The notes under the pieces: model-generated
Seen by the model: only the letters and a program-made list of their open reading frames with translations
Databases searched by the model: none
Told to the model about the DNA's origin: nothing
In this document: positions 34,574-45,179 of the stretch, in pieces
How the letters are laid out: every line of letters starts with the position of its first letter
How positions within the stretch are numbered: the first letter of the stretch is position 1
Assembly: GCA_025504975.1 (NCBI GenBank)
Contig: JANUWI010000007.1
Location: 558,001-622,000, forward strand
Reading direction: 5' to 3'
Length of the DNA stretch: 64,000 nucleotides
Origin: Plenodomus lindquistii
Taxonomy: Eukaryota; Ascomycota; Dothideomycetes; Pleosporales; Leptosphaeriaceae
Program-made: the position numbers and the translations under genes

Positions 34574-37500
34574 TGTCCGCCGCCAGCCTCTGTCACGACG
34601 CCGCCGCCGCACCATCTGCGAGACGAAGGACCCGGCCGACTTCGAGGACTGGATCGGTTGAGAGTGGTTGGGACAGAAAGAGTCAGGTTTTGCGTCTTGG
34701 GAGTTCTTGGGAAGCGAGTAGCCACATAGCTATGGCAAAGAGCATGTCAGCCTGGGAGTCTGGAAACGACGAGCCCTTTGGTGAGTCAATAGAGGACATA
34801 ATCCAAGCGCTGGGTCGGCTGGAACACCGCGATATCAACCAGAGGAAGGCACGAATGAACGCATTTTCGGTATGACGACACTCCCTTGTTTCGCGGGGCC
34901 TTGACATTTGGTTGCGGACCCCCCACATATCTGACGCATCAGTGCAAGTCGCATTGCGAACTTTGCAGCCTCCAACAAGCAAGTCGACTAACGCATACCA
35001 GTCTGACCATCTTGTCACCAAATCGACTGGGTCAACATCGCTTACACCAGCGCTTTCGTCTGAAGTCTTGAATCCAGCTTCTCGATGCAATGGGACACCA
35101 CCACCACCATCCTACAACGATTCAGTCGCAGACCTACCGCCAGACTATACATCTACCGATGCGCTCGCCTTAGCGCAATCACCTGAATATACACCATTCT
35201 CATCTCTCAATGCCTCACTATGCTCTAATGTTCCAAACTGTTTACGAATCAGCAATAATACATCTCCCTCTTCTTCTTCTTTCTTTCTCGACGAGAAACC
35301 GTTGCACGTCGACATTGATTTTGGATACTGTGACAGCGGAATCAGGTCACATGCAAAGAAGAAGACAAAGCCAGCTGCCAAGAAAGCATCTGCACCAAGT
35401 CCAGGTGATCAAGGCGAAAAGAAGAAAGACGAGGAAGCCGCAGATGGTGGCGGTGATCCTCCTGCAGATGGAGGAGCAGGAAGTGGGGATGGTGGCGACG
35501 GAGGTGGCGGAGATAAGGGGAAGAAGAAGACGAAGAAAGAGAAAGAGGAGGAAGAACGGTTGAAGAAGGAAGAGGAGGAGCGTGCGGCCAAGGAAGAGGA
35601 AGAACGGTTGGCAAAAGAAGAGGAGGAACGTTTGGCTAAAGAGGCAGAAGAGGAGGCTGAGCGCAAGGCGAAGGAAGAGGAAGAAGCGGCTGCAGCCGCC
35701 GCCGAGGCTGCCAAAGCCGCCGAAGCAGCTCAAAATGATGACTGGGCAGCGATAGGGGCAACGACTGGAAAGAAAAAGAAGGGCAAAAAGGGGAAAGTTA
35801 GTAATCTTGCATGCACGCTCTGGTAATCACAGGACGCTAACATGTTCATAGGCGGCCGAGGCCGCGCCTCCGCCTCCTCCGCCTCCTCCGGAACCGCCTG
35901 CAGCGGATCCGGCATTCGACGACATCAACCTTGATGATGGAAGTGCACCAAAGATCGATATGAACTTCGGCGATACTGGTGCGTCAAAATCTGTGTTCGG
36001 ACTTCCTAGCCTGAGCAGTTGGACTTCCGGGTGGGGCGGCTCCGGGAATGATGCAAATGACGGCGCTGATAATCCATGGGGCTCAGACAAGAAGAAGAAG
36101 GACTCTTCTGGATTCGACTTCGACTTTGACGGCTTCAAAGGCTCCGACGCACCTGCCGCAGCGGAAGAGAAGCCTCCTGAGGATGATGGCTGGGGCTTTG
36201 GGGCAACCACGACAAAGTCTAAAAAGAAGAAGAAAGGTGCTCTGATCGAGGAACCAGTTCTCGATGATCCAGCGCCGGCCGCTGAGCCGGAAGCTGCGAA
36301 GAACGACGAAGAAGATCCCTGGGCCTTTACTTTTGGCAGTGCAAAAGACAAAAAGAAGAAGAAGAAGAAGGGTGTCCTTGATGAAGAACCGCCGCCCCCG
36401 CCGTCAGAACCGGAACCAGAGCCTGAACCCGTGCCCGAACCCGAACCGGAGCCAGAGCCACCGGCTGTCGATCCTTTTGCAGGCCTCAGTAAAGCACAAA
36501 AGAAGAAGCTTGAGAAGAAGATGAAAGATGAAGCCAAAGCCAAGGAGGCTGAGGATGCACGCCTGAAGGAAGAGGAAGAGGCCGCTGCGGCGAAGCAACA
36601 GGAAGAGGATGAAGCAGAGCGTATCCGGTTGGAGGAAGAAGAGGCTGAGCAGAAGAGGATTGAAGAGGAGGAAGCAGCCGCAGCTGCGGAGGCAGCAGCG
36701 GCCGAAGAGGAGGAAGCGAGAAAGAAGAAAGAGAAGGAAGATGCCGAGTATAATGACTGGGTTGCGCAAACAACTGGAACCAAGAAAAAGAAGAAGAAGA
36801 AGGGTCCTGTGGAGGAAGAACCGCCGCCTCCGCCTCCACCGCCACCGGAGCCCGAAGTTATCCCTGAACCTGAGCCAGCACCTGTAGAAGAAAAGGCCGC
36901 TGAAGGATGGGACGATTGGGGCTCAGCTGCGCCTGTTGTTAAGAAGGGAAAGAAGAGCAAAAAGGGTGCAGCTGCAGCTGTTGTCCCGGAACCTGAACCG
37001 ATCGTTGAGGAAGCTCCTCCAGAACCAACTCCTGAGCCTGAAGTCGTACCTGAGCCATCGCCTACGAAAGAGGAAGATTCTTGGGGTGGTGGATGGGCTG
37101 CGACAACAACTACCAGCAAGAAAAAGAAGGGCAAGAAAGGTGCCAAAGAAGAGCCACCACCACCACCTCCTCCAGAGCCAGAAATCGTCCCAGAACCTGA
37201 ACCAGAGCCCGAACCAGTGGCCGAACCGGAGCCAGAGCCTGAACCTGAACCAGCGAAGACTGATTGGGGCCTGAGTTCGATTTGGGGAGGCGGCAAGAAG
37301 AAGAAGAAGACCAAGGAAATTGAACTGGAACCAATGCCTGCGCCAGCTGCGGAGGAAGTCCAAGAGCCCGTTGCCGTTGAGGAGCCTAACCAAGATGAGG
37401 AAGACGACTGGGGTATGACGCCATCATGGGGCAAGAGGCAAAAAGACCCGAAAAAGGACGCTCCGGTCGAGGTGGTCGAAGAGACGGCAATACCCGTGCA

Positions 37501-39225
37501 GAAGCCAGACGACGACGACCCATGGGGCAGTGCTGCCTTCAACATTGGCAAGAAGTCAAAGAAAATCAAGAAGAGTGGTATCGTCGCGCAACTGTCCGGC
37601 GCATTTGAGCCCGAACCCGAGTTGCCCCCTATGAAGGAGATTGAAGCGCCTCCACCAGCGGAAGATGAAGACATTTGGGGTTCTTCTACGACATTCTCCA
37701 AAAAGAAGAAAAAGAAGGGCGAGGTGGTGGAGGACCTGTTGACCGGGACGACAAGCAAAGAATCTGGTGGTAAGTTTGCCAATGACACTTTCGAAGACCT
37801 TATCTCACTCGACGACCCGCCGCCACCAGAAGAAGAGGTACTACCTCCAGTGGATGAGAAAAAGGACAAGAAGGACAAGAAAGACAAGGAGATCAAGTCT
37901 AGCATCTGGGGCGCACTGGGCAGTTCAAAACCGCCCAAGAAGGAGACTTCGCTAGAGAAGAGAGTCCGTGAAAAGCGCGAGAAGAAGGAGAGAGAGGAAG
38001 CTGAACGACTGGAGAAAGAAGCTGCTGAAAAGGAAGAAGAAGAGCGACTTGCCCGTGAAGCTGAAGAAGCCGCTGCGGAGCAAGCTCGTTTGGAAGCGGA
38101 AGAGGCCGAGGCCGAAGCAGCTCGCATTGCAGCTGAGGAGGAGGCTGCTCGAGTAGCTGCCGAAGAAGCGGAGGCAGAGGCTGCTCGAATTGCAGCTGAA
38201 GAGGCAGAGGCAGAAGCCGCTCGGCTTGCAGAGGAAGAAGCTGAAAAGGCTCGACTCGCTGCCGAAGAAGCCGAAAGGAAGAGGAAGGAGGAGGAGGAGG
38301 AGGAGGCAGCACCTAAGAGCTCAGGTTGGGGCTCCCTTCTGGGCTTCTCGAAGAAGAAAGAGTCTGCGAAAGAGAAACGGGCTCGCGAAAAGAAAGAAGC
38401 CGAAGAGAAGGCAGCTCAAGAAGAAAAGGAGCGCCTCGAACGCGAAGAACAAGAACGGCTTGCACGAGAGGAAGAGGAGCGTCTCGCGGCAGAAGAACAA
38501 GAACGGCTCGATCGCGAGGCAGCTGAAGCCGCTGCGGCCGCTGAGGCTGAAGCTGCAGAGAAGGCTAGGATCGAAGCAGAGGAGGCTGCCGCAAAGGCGA
38601 AGGAAGAGAAAGAGGCCAGTTCTGGGTGGGGCATCTTCGGAGGCGGCAAGAAGAAAGAGACGACGAGGCAGAAACGCGAACGCGAAGCTAAAGAGAAGAA
38701 AGAACGCGAAGAGCAGGAGAGGTTGGAGCAAGAGGCGAAGGAGGCAGCCGAAGCAGCCGAAGCGGCTGAGGCCGCTGAAAAAGAAGCTGCTGAACAAGCT
38801 GCGAGGGAGGCTGAAGAGGCTGAACTCGCCCGCATTGCTGAAGAAGAAGCTGCCGCCGCCGCTGCCGCTGCCGAACCGGAGCCAGAACCGGAGCCAGTCG
38901 TCATCTTGTCGTCGAAAGAGAAGAAAAAGAAAAAGAAGAGAGGTGTCGTTGAAGAACCCCCTCCTCCACCTCCCCCTCCACCACCCGAGCCCCTGAACGA
39001 CGATGATCTTTTCGATCTTGTCAAAGATGTGCCTGAGGACGAACTTCTCGCTGAACTCGGCGAGCTCAGTGCGCCGCCTGTATCGCCTCCTCCTGTCTCT
39101 CCGCCTGTCATAGAAATACCCAAGAAGGAGGAGTTTGGTGGTAGCAGTTGGGGAAGCGCATGGGGTATCTCTCTCCGCAAGACTAAGAAAGTCGAACCGA
39201 AGATCGAGGAACCGGTCGTGGTTGT

Positions 39226-39258
<33 letters not shown>

Positions 39259-39365
39259 ACCTGAAGAGGCTCCGGAAGAAGCTGACCCTGAGCCTGAACC
39301 CGAACCTGAACCCGAGGAGGCTCCGGAAGAACCTGAACCTGAAGCTGAACCAGAGCCAGAACCAC

Positions 39366-39397
<32 letters not shown>

Positions 39398-40040
39398 GTC
39401 GTTGTAGAAGCTCCGCCCAAAAAATCGTCAAAGAAATCCAAGTCAGGCACTGAACGGTCTAGCAAGAGTAAGAGCAAGAGTAAGCGAGATAGACACGCTT
39501 CGCCAGAACCAGACCCTGTCCCAGAACCCATACCAGAAGAGCCAGAAGTCGAGCCAGAGCCTGAGGTCGAACCTGAACCTGAACCTGAACCTGAGCCTGC
39601 ACCAGTCGAAGTCGTTGAGCCTCCTCCGAAGAAGTCCTCCAGAGACAAGTCGTCCAAGGACAAGTCATCCAAGGACAAGTCATCCAAAGACAAGTCGTCT
39701 AAAGAGAGGTCTTCTAAGGATAAGTCTTCCAAGGACAAGGACAAGAAAAAATCGAAAAAATCGAGGCATGAGCCTGAAGCACCTGTCATCGTTGCGGAAC
39801 CAGAGCCTGAGCCAGAGCCTGAACCAGAACCAGCACCAGCCGAAGAGGCGGTCCCTGGTGGCTTCCCTATGGACGATGACATGGACATGATGAACGATCA
39901 TCCTGATGCCGATTTGATTGACCTTGATCATCCTGATGCTGGACCAGAGCCTGACGCCGACCCAGAACCCGAGCCCGAAGCGGAACCAGAACCTGAACCA
40001 GAACCTGAAGCAGAGCCCGAGCCCGAGCCTGAACCTGAAG

Positions 40041-40086
<46 letters not shown>

Positions 40087-42499
40087 ACCTGAACCCGTGG
40101 TCGTTGTGTCTGAGAAGAAGTCCAAGAAGTCCAAGAAGAGCAGCAAGTCACGATCAAAGCCTGTAGTTGAAGCGCCGCCACCTCCACCTCCTCCGCCCCC
40201 GCCAGAGCCTGAAGCTGAGGAACCGGCTGAAGATGAGTTTGAGGATGCGTCTGCGGAACGTGACTTGGTTGATGTCGAAGATCCTGTCGAGGAAGATGCG
40301 GAAGACAAATTACCTACACCGCCGCCAGAGCCCGTCCCAGTACCAAAGTCTGTATCTCCAAAGAAGGTCAGGGCTAAAGTCAATCGCAACGCGACGTCAG
40401 GCTCATGGGGCCTCTTTGGGGCTGGTGCTAAAACGAAGACTCGCACAAAGTCGTCAGGTGCCGAAGATGGTGGAAGCAGCGCCGCTGCGGCCGTGAAACC
40501 AAGTATGGCTCGCACAAAGTCGGTGCGCACTTCATCAACCAGAGATAATGATGCCAAGTCACGCTCCTCAGGGTCCGATAAGATGTCGAAGGAAGCGCCA
40601 TTGCCCATCCGCTCTAAGCCTGCACGGGCTTCCACAGGGTTTGGTCTCTTTGGTGTTGCGGCGCCGCCCCCGCCATCACGATCCAAGTCGCATCGCACGC
40701 GAACGACTCGTTCGCGCCGTCCCTCCGTCGACCACGAGGCCATGATGTCGCCACCACAGACGGACACTGACGCCAGGTACTCATCAAAGGCAGCAAAGGT
40801 CATGGGTATGAAGAGTTCCTCTCGCAGGTCAAGTACTAGGGACAGAGGCAAACCTCGAGGTAAGCAGTTCCCCACTAGACTGTGCCGGCGAACCATTGGT
40901 CGCAATCAACGGCACGGAGCTAACCGCACATCAGGTGTTCCAGACCCGTACCCGGTTGATGATGACCTGGACTTGGTCGACGATGACTATCCTACACCAA
41001 CTCAGAGACCAGAGATGTCGCGTCGCAAGTCGAAGCGCGACTCTGCGCAGCCTGCAGAACCCGTAACGGCGCCGCCTAGTTCCGATGATCCTGCCTATGC
41101 GGATCCCCTGGAGGTGGAGCCTGCCCCTGCTGAGGCTGAACCTGAACGACCCCGCCGCGAACGGGAACGAGAACGGGAACGAGAACGCCCACGTCGCGAA
41201 CGCGGCAACTCTGATGCTATGCGCTCGCTTGGAGGCGTTGCAGGCACTGCTGCCGCAGTCAGCGGCTTCAAGGGCATGTTCGGACTGGGGCGCAAGAAGA
41301 CTGCACCAGTAGAGGATGACCGTCGCGATCGCCGCAAGGCTGCTTACGAAACCGAAGATGAGCGCAGACACCGCAAGCGATCCAGCGCTCGTGGGTTGAC
41401 AGAAGAAGAAGAAAAGCGGTTACGACACGAACGTCGCACTGTCAAACGCAGCTCGCGCATGCCTGAGGTTGAGGCTGACGTGATGATGTCTGGTGGAAAT
41501 GGAGGCGTAAACGGCAGCACCGAGTACGATCCCGAACGTGAGGCACGACGCGCGGAGCGAAGAGCGAAACGAGAGAAGGAAGGTGACAAAGGCTCCCGTC
41601 GCGCCGAACTGGAGGAGGCTGAAGCCAAGGCCGAACGCCGTCGCGAGCGTGAGCGCGAGAACGAGCGCAACGCTCTTGCAGAGAAGAAGGCCCGCCAGAT
41701 GGCTGAACTGGAGCGTCGCAACAAGGAGGCTGAAGAGCAACTGCGTCGTATGGCCGAGAAGGAGGAGCGCAAGAAGGCGCGCGTTGAGCGCAAGCCAGCC
41801 GAAGAACGTGAAAGGGACCGGGAGCACCGTTCCTCACGCCGCAAGGATAAGACTGTCTCTTCATCCCGTCCAGAGAATGAGCGTCGCCGATCGCACCTTG
41901 ACGACGATTCAGAGCGTCGTCGTCGCCACGAAGAGCGCCGTGCTGCTCGTCGCAACTCCGAATATCCTGTCGTAGCCAGCGGTGAGCCTATCACTGACTA
42001 CTTCGACGAGCGCAATGGCGATGTCGCACCTAAGAAGCATCGTAGCAGTCGTGCAGCCCAAGAGGAGAAGAACTCACCTTACATCAGCAAGGGCGGAGAC
42101 AAGACATCCTCCTGGGTCCAGAGCCTCTCCGACGAACCACCTCTCCCCCCACCCATCTCTGAGACCGTCCTCGATCCCGCGCCCGGCACACGCGAGATCC
42201 CCGACGACGAAGAAACACCGTCGCAAGATGAGGACATCCGTCTGCGCATCGCGGGACGACGGGGACCTAAACGAGACAAGGAACGCGCAGAGCGTGAACG
42301 CGACCGCGGCGACCGAAAGGCACATCGCCGAGGCACAGGTGACGAGGACCGCGACAGGAAACGCTCGAGCCGACGCACAAGCTATGCGCCGCCCGTGGCG
42401 TACGAGGAGCCGCCTGTCCGGACGTGGGATGGGAGACCGGCGCTGGAAACTGCGCATGGAGGGACGAAGAGGGCAAGTTGGTTTAAGAAGATGTTTTGA
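34573..42499 (+). CDS. Giant Glu/Pro/Lys-rich modular repeat protein (2565 residues)
   Basis: Four exons: 34573-34869, 34969-35796, 35852-40859 and 40935-42499. The N-terminal 200 residues are ordinary (SYNDSVADLPPDYTSTDALA). Then come about 16 degenerate modules, each an acidic patch, Trp-Gly or Trp-Ala, a Lys cluster (for example TGTKKKKKKKG), EEPPPPPP and a (PE)n tract. They are interspersed with long Glu/Ala/Lys/Arg runs (about 289-363 and several between 800 and 1100) that should form charged coiled coils or single alpha-helices. A DKSSK repeat follows at about 1640, then a basic Ser-rich region and an Arg/Glu-rich region. The end is KGGDKTSSWVQSLSDEPPLP..GTKRASWFKKMF. No enzyme domain is present. 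It recalls fungal 'involucrin repeat' proteins, the septal-pore/Woronin-body tethering class (leashin, SPA); this is inference. Exon 2's acceptor was chosen for frame. Confidence 0.8.
39227..39263. repeat. (GAGCCT)n coding hexanucleotide repeat, first tract
   Basis: GAGCCT/GAACCT hexamers in tandem encode Glu-Pro dipeptides within the giant gene. Near-identical units are a slippage-prone microsatellite. Confidence 0.85.
39634..39744. repeat. 15-bp coding tandem repeat (Asp-Lys-Ser-Ser-Lys)
   Basis: About seven copies of a 15-bp unit of the form GACAAGTCNTCNAA(A/G) encode DKSSK repeats in the giant gene; one copy reads ERSSK. The neighbouring units differ mainly at third codon positions. Confidence 0.85.
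40043..40096. repeat. (GAGCCT)n coding hexanucleotide repeat, second tract
   Basis: Seven perfect GAGCCT units (40043-40084) followed by two GAACC(T/C) units encode a (Glu-Pro) run. It is the purest microsatellite in the window and a likely site of length variation between strains. Confidence 0.9.
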
Positions 42500-43215
42500 A
42501 GCGGGAACGACGTGACGAGATGTGACGAGACGAGACGAATTGTTTACGGATTGAATGACTGTTTTTGGATGGGAACTTGCATGAATGTTTGGATATATGA
42601 CGTTGGGAAATTCTTTTCTTGTTCGATTCGCATTGCGCGGTGTTGTTGGATTGCACGGCTTTTTTCCTCTTTCTTCTTCTTCTTTCTTCTTCAGAGTTTT
42701 GTTGATATTTTTATATTCTGCGATATGCGGTTTCAAACGGTCCCTTTTCAGCGCAGCATCAGCATTCTTGGGAAATCTTCCATTTCAATGCAATACCCCT
42801 GGGTCTTGATACTCGCTAGTATACTTTTGCTGGTGGAAGAAATGAGCGACTTTTTTCATGCTTCTTTGAAGAAGGGTAGGTTGGTGGTCTGTAGTAAGGT
42901 AGATAGATAAAGCCCCTCTTTTCAATGGAAAATACCTACTGGTACAAGGACCATGATTTCGTTTTGCTGCTGATGTGGTTTTGGGTGTGGAGTTGGGCAG
43001 CGATCAAATGTCGTGTGCTTTTCCTGTTGGCTAGGACCATGCGATCTGCATGTCGGTGCTCCAGTCCACGTCAGTGCACCTTCACCAAGCCCTCGCGAAC
43101 TCAGTATGAACATGTGAAAAGTTTTGGTATTTCCGAATGCTTCAAGCTGTGCGGCTGTTACAAGGAAGCCGCAATGTTGCTTGTTATACAATGACTGGTA
43201 TAAGATAGCTTATGT
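42500..43215. other. Convergent 3' intergenic segment
   Basis: 716 bp between the stops of the giant gene and CK2 beta. It is T-rich with CTTCTT runs near 42660-42700, consistent with a fungal 3' UTR. No gene was found. Confidence 0.6.
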
Positions 43216-44436
43216 TTAGACCTGCACAGTCGCACCCTCTAGTCCCTGCTGCAGATCCATATCCTCATCCTCTTCGTCGTCTTCTTCTAACTCGTCTTCG
43301 TCTTCGAACCCTGTATCCATGTTCAGTGTCCTCAGCCGGTCTTTCATCTGGTCCCGCTGTTCTGTCTGCCACCTTGACAGCGCTGCTGCCGCGTGTACCT
43401 TGAAGCCGAAGACGCGAGGCTCATATCTTAGTTGTGACTTGGGCGGGAGCATAGCCGGGTATACTTGGAAGAGGATGTTGTGGAATGATGTGCCAAAGTA
43501 GGCACCGTCGATGATGGCGTGTCGTGAGGATTTTGGGTTGTAGAGGTCTTCGCAGCGCGCGCAGTAGAGCTTAACGGGGGAGGTGTTGGGCACGTCGGAT
43601 TGGCCCATGGGGAGGAGAGGTTGTGATTCGCACATTACGCGGGGGCATTTGCCAAAATCTGATTTCTTGAACTTCTCGAGCTGGTGGGAGTATGTCAGTC
43701 GTTGGCTTCTTTGTCTCGTCTGAGGGGTTGCACTTACCATTTTCGCCAGGCCTCTAGTCGTGACGATGTACCGTGCATGTACGAGGCCGTATAAATGCCG
43801 CGCAGACTTCTCAATCTGTTCTCGCATATCGTCGTCGCAGTCAAAGTCGAAGACGTCGGTAACCAGGTCGAGCGCATATTGATAGTATTGCACCTCGGTA
43901 TTGAGGCCGGTAAGGTTGAACCGATCGGTCAGGTATTCCTCGTCGATTTCGCAGAAGTACTCATTGCCTCGTGATGATATGAACTGACAGCGTGTCAGTC
44001 GAGTTTACAGAACCATGCACATGTCCACGTGTACGCGATGATGGCTTGGGTCGGCCAGCCACACGACATGCTTCCTTCACTGTTGGCGGCTGTAGAGAAC
44101 CAGAAACGGCGATCAAGGAAGGGGGATTGGATTCTTCGCGACATGGTAGACTTGATCAGGCTCATATTCGAGCGGACACATGTGGGCGGAGACAAAGCCT
44201 TTGAGGGCGCAGGAAACGCGGCCCCCAAGTCAGATGCGCCGACCGACACCATGCCCGCCTTGCCAGAATGTCATGACGTTCATAGCGCTCCTGGCCACAG
44301 TTTCTGTTCAAGACCACCAGTATGTGTCTTCTTCGAACAAAAGGGAAGGCGCTGAGATGTGTGGAGCCGATGTACCTACCCAGTCGCGCCAGTAACTTGT
44401 GTAGTCGCTGTCCGTCTCGCTATTGAAATCGTCCAT
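43216..44436 (-). CDS. CKB1: Casein kinase II regulatory (beta) subunit
   Basis: Three exons, 44380-44436, 43738-43983 and 43216-43680, encode 255 residues. The N-terminus MDDFNSETDSDYTSYWRDW joins FISSRGNEYFCEIDEEYLTD across the first intron (396 nt, long for this window). The zinc-binding dimerisation element CPRVMC..YCARCEDLYNP is intact with its four Cys, followed by HNILFQVYPAMLP and YEPRVFGFKVH. The tail is strongly acidic (EDEDELEEDDEEDEDMDL). CK2 beta dimers dock two catalytic alpha subunits and steer substrate choice in nucleus and cytoplasm. Fungi usually have two beta genes (CKB1 and CKB2); the CKB1-type symbol is my best guess. It is divergent from the BCKDH E2 gene. Confidence 0.95.
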
Positions 44437-45179
44437 GATGGGTTGTCGTGCTGCTGCGAGGGCTCGTGTGTACTGCGTATCGTGTGTAGGCTTCGGCTGC
44501 CGACCTGGTGGGGCGGTGCGATCAGACGCGGCTCGGAACGCGGTTGCGGAGTGAATTGCACGCGCTGGTGGGATGCTCGGCGGGCTGTTGCATCCCACCT
44601 TCAAGGGTAGGGTAGGGTTTCTCCGCTCCGGGCGCCGAGACCCCTGCTGATGTTCCGCGAGTCATTCAAATGACCATGGGCTCCACCTTTTGCATTTGCT
44701 ATGACTCTACCCTTCCAAATGATTCGTCTTATGCGATGTACTCTATGAACATTATAACACGCTTGTCCGACCCTGTTATTCAACTTGTGTCTGTTACACT
44801 GGAGGTTCTTGCAGTCTTGTGACAACCGATCATGTGACAATGGAAATCACTCACCAAAAGCCACCAGACAGAAGACTCTACGTGGGAAGGAGCTGATACA
44901 GTGACACCTTCCAGTTTGAACCAAGAGCTTTCGCCAGAACATGATCTTTCACGCTCGCATCAGCGCGCCTTGCACGTGTTGTTCTTAACCCGCAATGCGT
45001 CTTACCCCATCTAGCTTAGCAGCGTGTTTCCCCGGCTTCGGTTGTGTCCTTGTTCTCTGACCGAGGGCGGTTCGTATCGGCTTTGTAGTCCAAGTTGGTG
45101 CCTCCAACAATCCCGGGGCCGCGCAGTACTTGAGTATGTTATTCTTCGGTGAGGAAATTGTACACGATTCACATCCATC
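44437..45179. promoter_or_regulatory. Divergent promoter region CK2 beta / BCKDH E2
   Basis: 743 bp between outward starts. No gene and no confidently named factor site. Confidence 0.45.

Noticed and set aside
35827..38127. 766-codon open frame on the minus strand
   Set aside because: It is the antisense of the giant gene: Glu/Lys/Pro codons (GAA, AAG, CCA) read backward as Ser/Phe/Leu/Gly runs. Its Ser/Phe low complexity has no independent support.
38416..39888. 490-codon minus-strand frame rich in Gly-Ser
   Set aside because: Antisense shadow of the Glu-Pro and Asp-Lys repeats in the giant gene.
39928..40905. 325-codon minus-strand frame
   Set aside because: Antisense shadow of the same repeats (GSGSGS from Glu-Pro codons).
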